Assembly (NCBI GenBank): GCA_014529385.2
Contig: CM043942.1
Location: forward strand, 21,312,991 to 21,376,990
Length of the DNA: 64,000 nt
Reading direction: 5' to 3'
Source: Adiantum capillus-veneris
Taxonomy: Eukaryota > Streptophyta > Polypodiopsida > Polypodiales > Pteridaceae
The notes under the pieces are model-generated. The model ran no database searches, was not told where the DNA came from, and worked only from the letters and a program-made list of their open reading frames with translations. Positions 43,134-55,600 of the stretch are shown piece after piece (the stretch's first letter is position 1; every line of letters starts with the position of its first letter). A program made the translations under genes and the position numbers.

Positions 43134-43155
43134 GTAAATAATCGCGATTATTTAC
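43134..43155. promoter_or_regulatory. Palindrome copy 1
   Basis: Perfect 22-base palindrome with core TAAATAATCGCGATTATTTA, about 180 bases upstream of the reverse-strand coiled-coil frame. Such symmetry suits a homodimeric DNA-binding protein; no binder is known to me. Confidence 0.6.
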
Positions 43156-43429
43156 AGTTGATGATTTTTTCTACTTTTTGCAAATTTGGCATCATAGGTT
43201 TGAAATATACATCAATTAGATAATTGGAGTGAAGTGTGGGCTCATTTGAGTGCACAGGGTGAGAATGGTGCTAAATTTAGGCTTTCAGTCTTTGCAATAG
43301 TAGTAGATATGGAGGAATTTTGAGATTTTGAGCTCCAAATTTATTCAAACTTGGTAAGTGGTCTTAGGAAATCATGTACTTTGGTCCCATGAGGGCAAAG
43401 TTGCAAATTTCCCCCATCTTGGCAAAAAA

Positions 43430-43451
43430 GTAAATAATCGCGATTATTAAC
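43430..43451. promoter_or_regulatory. Palindrome copy 2
   Basis: Same 22-base motif with one change in the right arm (TTATTAAC for TTATTTAC). Lies 296 bases from copy 1. Confidence 0.6.
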
Positions 43452-43713
43452 CTTTTCATCAAAATGAACATTTTTTGGTGCAACTTGGTTCTAAGCATGA
43501 TGTTGACCCTGTGTATGACATATGAGGTGATTTGGATCAAAGAATGTGACTCATAACTTAGAAACTGGTTTGAAAGGACTTCCTTGCATTTTTTGACAAT
43601 TTTCCAAGTTATCATTGATCATTTTGGCTCATACTTGAAATGTGGCATGTAATGGGTGTGTACAAGTGATAGGTGAGGTGATGGTATCATTTTCAAGCGA
43701 AAAATTTGCAAAA

Positions 43714-43735
43714 GTAAATAATCACAATTATTTAC
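43714..43735. promoter_or_regulatory. Palindrome copy 3
   Basis: Same motif with the central CGCG changed to CACA, as expected from decay of the two CpG sites. Lies 284 bases from copy 2. Confidence 0.6.
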
Positions 43736-45244
43736 AGCAGTGTATATTTTTTTGCAAAACTTAAAATTTTTGACCTAAACATATTCTATACACCTAAAAA
43801 CAAGTCCTGAATTGAATTTGGTAAAGTTTTGTCTTACCGGCATCACTTCGTGCTTTGTCAACTCTGAAATCACAGATTTTTGTGACTACATGGCCTGTGG
43901 AGTTGGTTAATCACTTTTGAGGCTATGGACTTGTCCTCTATATAGTCCTGAAGCAACTCATCCAATTTTGGCCTGTTTGGAGTCAGTTTGTTTTGCATGT
44001 CAAATTTGACGCTTTGTAGTCATCGAGTTGTTTTTTGCTTTCCGAGGGCTTGCCTTCATTGATTTTATGAAACCAACCATATACATTGCATATAGACCCC
44101 GTATATAAGCTGTCTGTGGAGTCAGAATCCAATTCTGGCACTTGCAAAAACCTAGCTTTTCTACTTGGGATCCCCTTCAACCCTTGCTGAATGGTAAACT
44201 GTTGATATAGAAGTGCTCTATTTTCTAGGGGCATGCTGCAGTTCAAGTCTCATCTGATTTGGTTGAGCTAACAGGCCACTATGGTCAATTTTTGGTCGTA
44301 GATCTTCGTGCACTACTCGGATTCTTCCAGGGGTTTAGACTAGCTACCTACCATATACAAAATGGATCATTGATAAGTATAGAACTTACCCCTCATGTCT
44401 TGTGTGAGACAGTGCTGAAAACAGGCAACCGTGGACTCCAAAAAATGCACGCGAAGAAGGTCGAAAAGCTCTCTCTCCAAAGGCGACAAGTAGAAATGAG
44501 GTGATTTTAGACTACCTTGGGTATCTATACTCCGACTTCCCGAACCATTTTCTCCCAAATTTCCATGTTAGTCCTACTAGGCCGTGAAATCTATGTTAAA
44601 CTCAAAAATTTCCCCAATCGGATTCCAACAGCTCATTCTGCAAGAATTCTGTAAAAGTAGGTTTGGACACCTAATGTAGGCTTCCCGCTTCCATCTTCTG
44701 ATTTGATTGAATTTTTTTGTACCTGTTCGCTTTGTCCTTCTGATTATCAACGTATTTTTAATTTTTCCATCTGAGCTTCTGCTATTTATTATTAGTTTTT
44801 GACATGTTTATTGAAAAAATCAAAGAAAATAACAAAATACGCTAAAAAAGCAAAGTAAAAATCCAATGGAAAACACAACTTTATTTATTTTTTGGATTTC
44901 TCTATTTTTTAAGACTATATTTTGATGATTTTCTGATAGTATATACACTATTTACACTCATCGGGGAGATATTTTCAATTAATTTTCCTTGTGATGATTT
45001 ATAAGGCCATTATAAGGTAATTTTGCAAAAAATCACACGTTAACATCAAATTTTGTCCTCCCTCTTCAAACATTGCCCTTAATTACTTAGTGTCCTTCCA
45101 CCCCTCCTAGATGGCATACTCCGGCATGACTTTGTGCATGGGTTGAACAATCGAGTCTATGCATAGCCTTGGTTGGCTCTACCATGCTTTGAAGATCAAT
45201 GCAGTTCAAACCATTATGCTATGCAAGATTTGGGTCTTGAGCAA

Positions 45245-46255
45245 TTAGCTTAAGGTTTGTGATGTCGAGGCTTTTTGATGCTGTCTTCCAAAGAGCAAAT
45301 CTTGTAGCTTGTGTGCTCTTTGCTTGATTGTACCATCAGGATGCTTTAACGTGCTAATTGCCTGAGCTGTTGGTATCAATAATGGTTGTTGTCGAGCTAT
45401 TTCCTGCCATTGATATCTTGGTTTGCCTTGGTTAGAATGGTGTGGTTGAGTCTTCTGAGACTTACTTTCCATTGCTTGATCGGTCTTACAGTTTGTGGAG
45501 AAAATAAGTGCTCCTTTTTCTTCCAAATCCATTTCGTGTTAGGTTGTTTGATCGAAGATGCTCCCCTTTGTGTTTTGAACCTTGGAAATATCTTCGGTAC
45601 ATTAGATGATGTTTTGGGCACCCCGATTTGAATTGGCTTGTCCTTAAACTATGCTTTTGGTACCCAAATTTTCTTGACTCCTTGCATGCTACTTGTAGCA
45701 TTTGCTTGTCATTCGATAGGATGGAGAAGATTGATTGATTTTTGGTTTGCTCTGCTGGTAACTCCCTTTCCATTCCTCCTTGCTTGGTGCAATTGGAACA
45801 ATGAGTTGTCCACCTTTAGGTGATAGCTTGAGTTGATTGGTATGCCAATCTGGTACTACCTTGTCCATCCGCATCCATGAGATTCCAAGAATCATTGTCT
45901 CATTCATGTGTTCATATGGTAAGCATACAAACTGATGAGGACATGAACATCCGTGTACTATCACATTTAAGTTGACTACTCCCAATGTTGGTGTTGGGTT
46001 CTTGTTGCATCTTTTGATAGTCGCTATTCCTGTTGTCAAAGACTGACTTGTTGCTTTCTTGTAGGTGGAATAACTGACTACATTTACTTGAGCTCCTGTG
46101 TCGACCAATGTATTTGTGCTATGATTGTTTAGTTGTACTTTGACGCCAAGGTCCATTCCATCTAACCATTCATCATCTATTGACATTGCATCGTTTTGCA
46201 ATTTCCATTGTTGTTCATCTATTTCCAGAGTGTCCACTTGGAGATACATCTTCAA
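45245..46255 (-). pseudogene. Aspartic protease-like frame downstream of gypsy integrase
   Basis: The frame 46255-45689 has a canonical retropepsin motif (NTLVDTGAQVNVVS) and, about 75 residues later, MILGISWMR, the usual second motif; between them is a CPHQFVCLPYE segment. Downstream frames (to 45245) continue with K/Q/S-rich sequence (MESKSQKTQPHHSNQGK). It overlaps the end of the integrase frame (46215) by about 40 bases. In Ty3/gypsy elements the protease precedes reverse transcriptase, so a protease after integrase on the same strand is unexpected. It may be a piece of a second element, a rearrangement, or a real variant gene order. Confidence 0.65.
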
Positions 46256-47030
46256 TGATAAACGGTTCGTTTTCCTTTTTCTTAAACTTTAGAATGTATT
46301 GTTTAAGGGAGTAGACTAAAACTAAGTCCCCTTTTTTGAAGATTTTTGTAATTAGATGGGAATCAAAAAACTGTTTTTGTTTCCACTTTTGTGCATAGAT
46401 GTGAGCTACGGCAATTAGCCTTTGCTCATCTAACTTTTCTAAATCTTCAAGTATCTCTGACAATTCATGTCCGGTCCACTCAAGATCCTTAGCTACCCTT
46501 AGTGTCAGCAATAGAAATTCTACTGGTAGTATGGCATCAAGACCATAAACAAGGTTAAAGGGTGTGGCGTTTAAAGCTGTTTCGAATGAAACTCGATAAG
46601 CCCATAAAGCTGCATGAAGATTCATTTCCCAGTCTATTCTTCCTGAACTAACCACTTTAGTCAATACCAAGCTAAGAATTTTATTTGTATGCTTAGCTTG
46701 TTCGCTTGCTTGTGGGTGATAGGGAGCTTATTTATTATGGAAGACCATAAATTCATTAAGTAGATACTTGATTATCTCATTCAGGAAATGAGTTCCCCTA
46801 TCACTAACTATTTCTATTGGCAGCCCATATCTTGTGATGAACAAATACTCATATAAGAATGAATTGGTGGTTCTGGCATCATTCTTTTGAGTTGCTTTAG
46901 CCTCGGCCCACTTGGTCAAATAGTCCGTAGCTACAATGATATATTGAGCTTGGGTTCTATAAGCAGATGACTCTATTGGCCCAACACAATCTATACCCCA
47001 TTTTGCGAAAGCTCTAGCCCCCATCATTGG

Positions 47031-47178
47031 TCCTAAGGACATGCTACCTACATGGGTTGGCATTTTTGTTCGTTGATGACAAGCATCACACCTTCGAACA
47101 AAAATTCCAACCCATGTCCTAAGGACATGCTACCTACATGGGTTGGCATTTTTATTCGTTGATGACAAGCATCACACC
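47031..47178 (-). repeat. 86 bp tandem duplication in the integrase region
   Basis: 47031-47116 and 47117-47178 repeat tcctaaggacatgctacc...aagcatcacacct with one or two differences; the second unit is partial. Confidence 0.85.
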
Positions 47179-47937
47179 TATGGCATCTGCAAAAAGTGTT
47201 GGCCACCATATGCTTTCCATTAAGATTTCTCTTGTAGTGGTCTCACTAGAAAAGTGACCTCCAGCTAATCCAGCATGTGCTTGTTCTATAATGGGAATAT
47301 ATTCGTCTTCATTTGCACAAAGATACAGATGTTGATCCTTACCTCTCTAGTACAATTGGTTTCCAATAAGAGCATAATCTCTTACTTCAGTTTCAATTGC
47401 TCTTTGACGACGTTGACTCATATCCTCAAGAAATGTTCGGCGTGATAAGTAAGTAACTAGATAGTTACTCCACTTAGAAAGAGGCGACATTTGGAACAAT
47501 GTTACATGAGGTATGGGTGTTTGTTTTTGACATTGAGGACAATTTTTCAAAAGAATGAACATCACTTCTCATAGTTAGCCAAAATACTCCGTCTCAAGAT
47601 ACGTCGCATAGTTTGATCTTTTGCAAAGTGAAGTCCTATTATGGTAATACGTGCTTGATGTAGGTATTCGGTTTTCTCCTCAAGATTAATGCATAAAAGC
47701 AATATTCCATCTCAATTTATTTTGTACAACCTTCCAGCTAGCAATTGATACATAGACAATTGCTCAATCAATCTGATTATAATAGGAAGTGGTATTTGTG
47801 AATCCACTTGAGCTATGGTCATCAATGATACCATGTGTTCTGATCATCGAGGTATCATTGCCACAGAGAACAATTATGCATCTGGTGGATCATCATCTAC
47901 TCCTTTAGGTGGTTCTCCTAAAACAATCCTTGACAAA

Positions 47938-48274
47938 TGATCTGCTCTTTGATGAGTAGTGCCCTTTTTTACAACTACTGTGAAATAAAATTCCAGAAGA
48001 ATGCTGAACCATCTCACTATTCTTTCTGTGCTGCATGGCTTGCTGACTAAATACAATAAGGCTTGGTGGTCCATAAAGAACACAAATTTTATTCGCTAAT
48101 AGGTAATGATTTGCTCTTTGATGAGTAGTGCCCTTTTTTAGAACTACTGTGAAATAAAATTCTAGAAGAATAATAAACCATCTCACTATTCTTTCTGTGC
48201 TGCATGGCTTGTTGACCAAATACAATAAGGCTTGGTGGTCCACAAAGAAAAAAAAAATATTCGCTATAGGTAAT
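47938..48274 (-). repeat. ~168 bp tandem duplication in the RNase H region
   Basis: 47938-48107 and 48108-48274 are tandem copies (tgat-c/t-tgctctttgatgag ... attcgctaataggtaa) with scattered differences. They duplicate the RNase H C-terminal segment (DHQALLYLVNKP on the reverse strand). Confidence 0.85.
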
Positions 48275-48711
48275 GCCTATACTTTTTACGGCATAGATCA
48301 TTCCTAATCCTTCCCTCTTGGTGGTGGTATAATTATTTTTTGCCATATTCAACTGTCGGCTAGCATAAGAAATAGGAAAAGCAAATTTTCCGTCTCCTGG
48401 TTGAGCTAGTATACACCCGATGGCAAAATTGGAAGCATCTATATGTATGTGGAATATCTTATTCCAATATGGTGCTTTCAATATTGGAGTTGAGGTGAGA
48501 GCTTGCTTAAGCTTCATGAAGGATTATTCACACTCATCAGTCCATTCAAACTGTGTAATCAAAATGTACATGGGTTTTGCAATTATAGCATACATGTAAA
48601 TGAACCCTCTGTAATATCCACAACGTCCAATGAAGCCTTGAACTTGTTAAGTATGGAGCCTGATTTACCCCTTGTAATTTTTTGTGGTAAAAACGCACAT
48701 TTGTAAGGCCC

Positions 48712-49383
48712 CCATTATGAGGAGAAGTCATCATGCGTGAAGGAAAATCACTCGCTGGAAACCAAAATTTTCACGGACAGGCTTCGCTGGAATATTCTTT
48801 TTACCAGAATATTATGGCTGGACGGCGGCCGGAAAGTGGTCAGAAAACGACCGGTCGGTTGGCCGGTTGGCCGGTGGTGGCCGGTGGTTGGAAGTCAATG
48901 GCCGGTGACCAGTGGCCAAATTCAATGGCCGATGGCCGAATTCAAAAGCGGTCTTGTCTTCTCAAGGGCGGCAACACATGGGCGGATTGAAGGGTCCAAT
49001 TTGGACTTATCTACCCAAGGGCGGCTATACATGGCTGCCTCTCATGAGAGAGGGAAGTCCTTCTGGCCTATAAAAGGAGGCCATTTCTACACACATTTCA
49101 TAGTGTGAAGTTGATGCAACAAGGTGGGTGTGAGGTGGTGAGAGTGAAGCAAGGTGGGAGCTCTATTAAGGGTGTAATCCCTTTGTAAACTACTTCTTGT
49201 TTTGAAGTACTAAAGCCAGTGAGTGTCTACTTTCCCGTGGACGTAGCCCACATTGGGTGAACCACGTATATCATGTACTCTCTCTCTCTCTCTCTACTCT
49301 ATAATCTCTTGTGTGTAAAATTTATCTCTCTCCATTAAGTAATCTACTAAAATATCTATTTAGCTACATCATATTTCCTAACA
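48712..49383 (+). repeat. 5' LTR of the copia element
   Basis: Starts TGTAAGGCCC and ends TTCCTAACA, four bases before the primer binding site. It holds a GGCCGGT-rich tandem stretch (about 48,825-48,945), TATAAAAGG at 49069-49077 as a likely promoter, and a CT run (about 49,279-49,296). Boundaries are inferred from the TG...CA rule and the primer site because the other LTR is absent. Confidence 0.6.
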
Positions 49384-49387
49384 CAAG

Positions 49388-49400
49388 TGGTATCAAAGCA
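49388..49400 (+). promoter_or_regulatory. Primer binding site, initiator tRNA-Met type
   Basis: TGGTATCAAAGCA differs from the common plant copia site TGGTATCAGAGC by one base. Confidence 0.8.
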
Positions 49401-49493
49401 AGGTTTGCTCGTAGCTAAATTATCTCAAGGAAAGGATTCCTTGAATGGGGTGGAGTTATAGCGGAGGAAGGGAAACTCAAGATTGAGAAGTTC

Positions 49494-52097
49494 AACTACA
49501 AAAACTACCAACATTGGAAGATGCAAATTGAAGACTATCTCTACCTGAAGGACCTCTATTTGCCACTAGGCGGTCTTGTGAAGAAGCCCGCAACAATGGC
49601 AGACGAAGCATGGATTGTCCTTGATCGAAAGGCACCAAGAACAATCCGGTTAAGCTTGGCATCAACGGTTGCCTTCAATGTTTCGGAGATGAAGACCACG
49701 GAGGACTTGATAAAGTCACTTGATGACTTCTACGAGAAACCATCGGCATCCAATAAGGTATTGCTTATGAAGCGCTTGGTCAATCTAAAGATGACAGAGA
49801 ATGGTTCAGTTGCAAAATACCTAAATGAATTTAACACAAACATAAGTCAACTTCGATCAGTGAAAATTAATTTCGATGACGAAGTGCGAGCTCTCCTTAT
49901 ACTATCATCTCTATCGGATAGTTGGGACAGCCTTGTGATGGCTGTAAGTAATTCTATTTCTGGTACAAATACTCTTAAGTTTGATGATGTTGTGGATGTT
50001 CTCCTAAGCGAGGAAATACGAAGGAGAAGCATAGGAGAATCATCAAGTGCTGCACTATCAGTGGAAACAAGAGGAAGGACTAAGGAGAGGTTCAAAAACC
50101 AAAAGGGTCGTGATCGCTCAAGACAGAGCAAGTCACACACAAAGTCAGTTCTTGAATGTTGGAACTGCGGCAAGAAGGGCCACGTCAAGAAGGATTGCTG
50201 GTCCAAGAAGAAGAAGAAGACTGAGTCTCAAAACAACAAGCCAACATCGCAGGCCAATGTGGCAGGTAAAGTAGAGCAAGATGCTTTAATTCTCTCATTA
50301 GACAATGTGTCTAATTCCTGGATAGTAGATTCTGGGGCTTCATTCCATGCGACACCACACAAGCAACATTTCCAAGATTACACCAAACGTAATTTTGGGT
50401 ATGTATACTTGGGAGATGATGAAGCTTGTGAGATTGTCGGCAAATGTATAGTTTGTGTCAAAACAGCTAACGAAAATGAATGGAAGCTTAAAGATGTTAG
50501 GCATGTTCCTTCTCTTCTAAAAAATTTGCTCTCTACAGGAATTGCATTAAAAAACAAACGGTGGAAGATCTCAAAGGGATCTTTGGTGGTTGCAAAGGGA
50601 GAAAAGGTCAGTACACTTTACTTGTGTACTATCAGCACACAGCCTTCAGCTTGTGTAGCAACTACAGAAGTTGATAGTGCGGTATGGCACTACTGGCTTG
50701 GGCATATGAGTGCCAAAGGAATGCAAATCCTTCAAACAAAGAAGCTTCTACCAAGTTTTAAAGAAGTGGACTTAGAGTTCTGTGAAGATTTTGTTTATGG
50801 TAAACAAAAGAGGGTAAAACTTCAAAAATCAGGAAATGAAAGAAAAATTAAAAAACTTGAATTGGTTCATTCTGATGTTTGGGGTCCTGCAAGTACACCA
50901 TCACTTGGTGGCTCATTGTACTATGTAACATTCATAGACGATGCAACAAGAAAAACATGGGTTTATGTCATGAAGAATAAGTTCGATGTATTTTCCATAT
51001 TTCAAAGGTGGAAAGCCTTTGTGGAGAATGAAACAGGTACCAAGGTTAAATGCCTGAGATCCGACAATGGAGGTGAATATTGCAGCCAAGATTTTGAAAG
51101 ATTTTGTGCTAGCAATGGCATTTGGAGACAAAGGACAACCCCAACGACACCTCAACAAAATGGGATTTTGGAAAGGATGAACAGGACATGGAGCGATCAC
51201 GAAGCATGCAGCTACATGTAGGCCTACCGCTTGAGCTTTGGGCCGAAGCTGTTAGTACATCTGTGTACTTAATCAACGGGTCACCCTCAACGGCATTGGA
51301 TGGGGGAGTTCCAAAAGAGGCATGGACAGGTAAACCAGTGAATTATGCATTCCTCAAAGTGTTCGTGTGTGAGGCTTTCATGCACACAGATAGAAGCCTA
51401 AGATCAAAGCTAGATGCAAAGTACAAAAAGTGTTTCTTTATTGGCTATGGAGAAGGTGACTTTGGGTATCGCCTTACAGAATCCTGAAGATGGTAATATC
51501 TTAAGGAGTAGGGATATAATTTTTAACGAACAAAATATGTACAAAGATTACTTGGAAAGAAAACAAACAAAAGAAACAGGTGATGAGTACATGGAGCTTG
51601 AGGACGGTGAACACTCAAGGACTGCAAACGGTGACAATGTGCAACAACGTCAACCAAATGAGGAGCCTCAACCTATTCCTCAAATATCTACAAGAGCAAG
51701 TAGACCTCCAAAAAGGTTTGTTCCTTCCTTTAACCATCTCTTGATCTCAGATTCTGGAGAGCCGGAATCATACGAAGAAGCTATGCAACACAAATCCAAA
51801 GAAGAATGGACGAAGAGCATGCAAGTGGAGATGGACTCACTACAACGCAACCAAACATGGGAGTTGGTTGAGTTTCCTAAAGGTAAGCGGGAACTTCAAA
51901 ACAAATGTGTGTACAAGTTGAAGGAAGAAGAAGGTGGGAAGAAAAGGTACAAGTCTAGGCTTGTGGTAAAAGGGTTTTCTCAAAAGAAAGGTATTGACTT
52001 CAATGAAATATTTGTTGGAATTAGGGTTGCAGAGAAACACACACAGCTTGGAGAAGACGAAGGAAGCTCAAGGCACACAATAGAGTGTATAACTTAG
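49494..52097 (+). pseudogene. Copia Gag-Pol, truncated
   Basis: Main frame 49521-51221 (566 codons; homology begins upstream near 49,480, where no ATG is in place). Gag (QIEDYLYLKDLYLPL, ALLILSSLSDSW), zinc knuckle CWNCGKKGHVKKDC (about residue 214), protease WIVDSGASFH (about 268), the GAG-pre-integrase region (WHYWLGHMS) in which a zinc-ligand cysteine appears lost (CEDFVYGK where CxxC is usual), and integrase core (LVHSDVWGP, RSDNGGEY, QQNGILERMNRT). Frameshifts near 51,185 and 51,460 lead to the region before RT (RASRPPKRFVPS, about 51,690) and the RT start (TWELVEFPKGKR, SRLVVKGFSQKKGIDFNE). Sequence after 52,015 does not continue the RT, although the frame runs to 52097. Confidence 0.85.
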
Positions 52098-52647
52098 TGT
52101 GAAATGGAAAGATAAATACCTAGAGTGATGGGCGTATATACAATGCTCGGGGGGGAAAACCTCCTAAAGAGGGAAAAATGCCCCGGCGGTCCTAGTGTGT
52201 TCACACACATCACTACAACATAAGACCATATTAGGTATTTTGGTTAAAAATCTCACATTATGGGAATAACCAAATCGACTAAATTCATGTAATTTGGGAA
52301 TTTTCCACTTAAAGTGGGAAAAATTGAGGTGTCTGGTTAGTAAATAAAGTGAAAATCTCACAGGATTGTGGTGCTGATAAACACCAAAAGTCAAGAGGAT
52401 GTACAACACATGGATTTGAATAAAAACTACAAATTACATAAAACAAAGGAAGATACAAAAAAGATTTTTTTTACAAAATTGACTAGTATAGTCACAATAG
52501 AAGCTCCACATAATTCTACTCCACATTTGATACCATATCTAAACTTTGATCCAAGTGTGGTTGATGTGCACGAGTGAGGTCTTCTTTGGCTTTTAGAGCA
52601 TGCCTTTCTGGAATATTTATTCTTGAAAATGGTCCTTCTTTGTTGGG
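52098..52647. other. Unassigned interval
   Basis: Between the truncated copia RT and the transposase-like gene. Contains a G-run (gggggggaaaacc near 52,150). I see no gene or repeat partner. Confidence 0.4.
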
Positions 52648-55600
52648 TCACCAGGACCAAACAATTGCATCTACAGTTTCCCACACTTGTGGGTCCTTAT
52701 AGTTGACAGCCCAATAACCCTTCCAACAATTACTGTAAGCTTGAGTATCTATCATCCCACTTTTTCTCGTGCAAGGTGCCCAATATTGAATCAAGAGTTT
52801 TCCATAGTTTGGTGATGTAGGCTCATTATCAATGTCAGATAAAGCCATTGCAAGCCACACTGCATAGATTTGTGTGTCACTCGGAACAAGCATAAGAAAG
52901 TCACCTTGGCGCACATCAGACATAGGGTCAAAATCTTCCCTTGGCCTATCTCGTTGAGGCCCACAAAAATGATCGTTCAACTCTTCAAGGCCTAGGAATC
53001 TTTCTGCTCCTTGTTGCAAATTCATTGTAGTGCTTTGTAGGTGAGAATATTCTTGAGTTTTTGGCCAAAACATTTCACACAAGACTCCCTCTGATATGAT
53101 TGCTTTTCCAATCTCTTCAATTACCTTACTCCAATAATCTATCATGGGTCTATAATATCATGGAATACTTGAACCATTCCCTAGATTTTTCCAAAATTTT
53201 ATATCGTTCTTTAGCCTCAAAATGACTTCTTCGTGGGCCTTGACATACTCCGCCATTGGTACTAGAGGTGGATCTCCATGTGGTAACATTGGCTTGCCTT
53301 CTGTGTCTATTTTCCAAAGGCGAATACTTCCACTCCAACTTGATACACCTACATGTGCCTTATATCGCATCATTGGTGTCTCATCCTGCATAAAGAACCT
53401 AAACTGAAGCGGTTTGGAATGTCCAACAAGTATGTCTTGTCCATCACAAAGATAGCCATCACAATATTTCTTGAAATTGGGGATCTTTGTGAGAAAAAAT
53501 GGAGCTCGAGATGAAGATGAGCTGTTTCGTAATGTATCCATCAAATGTGGCAAAGTATAGGTTTGTGTAACTCTCAACTTCTCTGAAAACCTACTAAACA
53601 TGGCATCTATGTCCTCATGTGTATGCCCAACCATTAAAAATCCTAGCTGAATGGTTTTGAAAACACCCCTTGCAACTAGCATTGACAAATAGGCAAATAA
53701 GTATCGATTTTTGTTTTCCCCTGCACAATTATCCAACTGTAGCAGCAAGTTCTCTGGAAACCTGCGAAATGTTGACCCCAATTTCTCTTCTGCAATTTCT
53801 GATGGCTGCACAAGGGGATCTGTTCCATCACTCAAGTTATGGTAGTCCAAAGCATCCCTTGAGTTCAAAGAATGTAGTAGTGAAATATTGCTCCTTGGAA
53901 GTCCATTTGTTACTAGATCACCAAGAGGATGCTCATCTATCCTCTCTAGGTTATGTAAACAATTAGAAATTGAGCCAATTGTAAGATTTGGATCAGCTGG
54001 CCACAAACCATTCAAGACAAAGTGTCCGTAATGACCTTCTCCATGTCCATGAGTGATCATGCCAATCAATGCCACCTGCAGATTATATCCTTAATCCACA
54101 CCCTTAGGAACAATGCATAATCTAGGAATGGCGTCTTCTTTTGATCCGTCTTATCATGGATTATGCATACATATTTTTGTGGTTGAGTTTCTGAATATGT
54201 GCGCCATGCATAATATAGGCTTCTACAACTCTTTTGTTGTGCCATGTGAACTTCTCTCTCCCTCAAGAGAAGAGCTCTCTCTTCAAGAGAAGGTTTAGCT
54301 TCTAACCTTGCCTTGATTGAGCTACAAATATTGCACTTAGAGAACTCACTCGTCTTTGCTAAAGTGACATGTGGGTACTCTTTGTTCCAAATTCTACCAA
54401 AAGAAGATTGGGATAGCTTCTTCTCATAGCCCATTTGGTCAAGTGTCGTGTTGATTTCACATAAAATATCCACTTGTTTGTATGTTGATGGAATCACCAA
54501 TTGAGTCTCTCTTAAGCCATCTAGCAGTGTTCTACTTCTATGTGGCATCTTCTCAGAGTTGTTTTCCATAAACTCATTTAGTAGTGCTCTTGCTAAACTA
54601 GTATGTTGAAGTCCCCTTCTCAATGTACATGTGTTCCCATGTACATATTGGCACACACCATTTTCAAAGTTCTCCTTGTATCGATAAAGTGATGTCTTTG
54701 GTATTCCATGCAGCTCATACCATGCTCTACAACAAACAATAGAGCCATTTAGCCTGAATTGGTATCGCGACTTCTCATCTTTCTAATAACATATGGAAAG
54801 AACATCATAAACATAATTAGTGCATGATTTTTGAGACTCTCCCCAAAGTTGTTGTCGTAACCTTGTCACCATATCACGATATGCAAACTGGCAACATTTT
54901 TGTGCACAACAATCAATTCATGATACCCTTTGAATTGATTTGTTTGAAAGGTAAAAAGTGGAAGCTGGTGCTGCTTTTGATTTTTGAGTTCTGTTCATGA
55001 AAGTGTATCGTCTCTTCCTTGACAACTGGACAACATTACTCCCATCAATTTTTTTTCCAACATTGTCATCATTGGATACATCCTCATATGTAGCATGCAT
55101 GCCATCAACAGGAACAAAGCGTTGTAATGGGCTCCCATTCAAAATTGTTGTTTGCCTGATGGGCCACTTTAGCAAAGTGATGCTACCAACTTCAACCACA
55201 TCATCAATGCTTGCATTGCTCTTTCAATACCCACACGCACACAATCATGACCAAGTTCCTGAAAGTTGACATAATCATGTGGAAATACATATAATATGGT
55301 CCCTTCATTCATGGTTTGCATCATTGTGTCATCTTTTAAAAGGACCCTCCAATTTCTCCAAGACTCTCGAATCACTGCTTCAAATTTTGGGCTTGTGATA
55401 GGTATTGCATTTGTAACTAGAGGATCAGAATGATCATGTTCTTCATCACCATTGTAGCTTTCCTGTGGATCAATTAAGTTCCCATTCAATATAAAATATC
55501 GCAAAAGAAGCTTTGACCATCGAACAACACTCCATAATGAGCCTTGGATAGATGAAGTATTCATTGTAGGAAAAGGGAGGACCACATCCTTCAAGCATTC

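Larger units (their letters stand above)
42956..45045 (-). other. Upstream non-coding region of copy 2, possible LTR
   Basis: AT-rich, without frames of interest, but with three copies of a palindrome (43134-43735). On the reverse strand a purine-rich stretch (GAAGAGGGAGGACAAAA, about 45052-45068) is followed by TGTTAACG at 45045, the layout of a polypurine tract and LTR start for the gypsy remains to the right. If so, a long LTR would occupy part of this interval. No partner LTR is in the window. Confidence 0.35.
46215..48711 (-). pseudogene. Decayed Ty3/gypsy pol (end of RT, RNase H, integrase)
   Basis: From the right (5'): end of RT (GFIGRCGYYRGFI, about 48,620), FEWTDECE (about 48,540), RNase H (HIDASNFAIGCILAQPGDGKF and ISYASRQLN, 48,450-48,340), disrupted connection, integrase zinc region (about 47,070-47,240), core (WGIDCVGPI, VATDYLTKWAEA, IVSDRGTHF; 47,020-46,760) and C-terminal region with ALWAYRVSFETALNATPF (46,620-46,550) and FIIEDVSPSG (46,262). 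The core's third acidic residue is not preserved (EQAKHTNK where most have a Glu before TN). Many stops; two internal tandem duplications. It is truncated at about 48,711 by the copia LTR. Confidence 0.8.
48712..52015 (+). mobile_element. 5' part of a Ty1/copia element
   Basis: LTR (48712-49383), initiator-tRNA-Met primer site (49388), then gag, protease, integrase and the first part of RT. The similarity to copia RT stops after GIDFNEIF at about 52,015, before the YVDD active site. No 3' LTR was found within the window. It truncates the gypsy remains on its left. Confidence 0.8.

Noticed and set aside
43134-43735. CRISPR-like array suggested by the three spaced palindromes
   Set aside because: Only three units, spacing near 290 bp, and a plant-like context; not a CRISPR.
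52368-52577. 69-codon forward frame between copia and the transposase-like gene
   Set aside because: No motif, no partner in the window, within chance length for AT-rich DNA.
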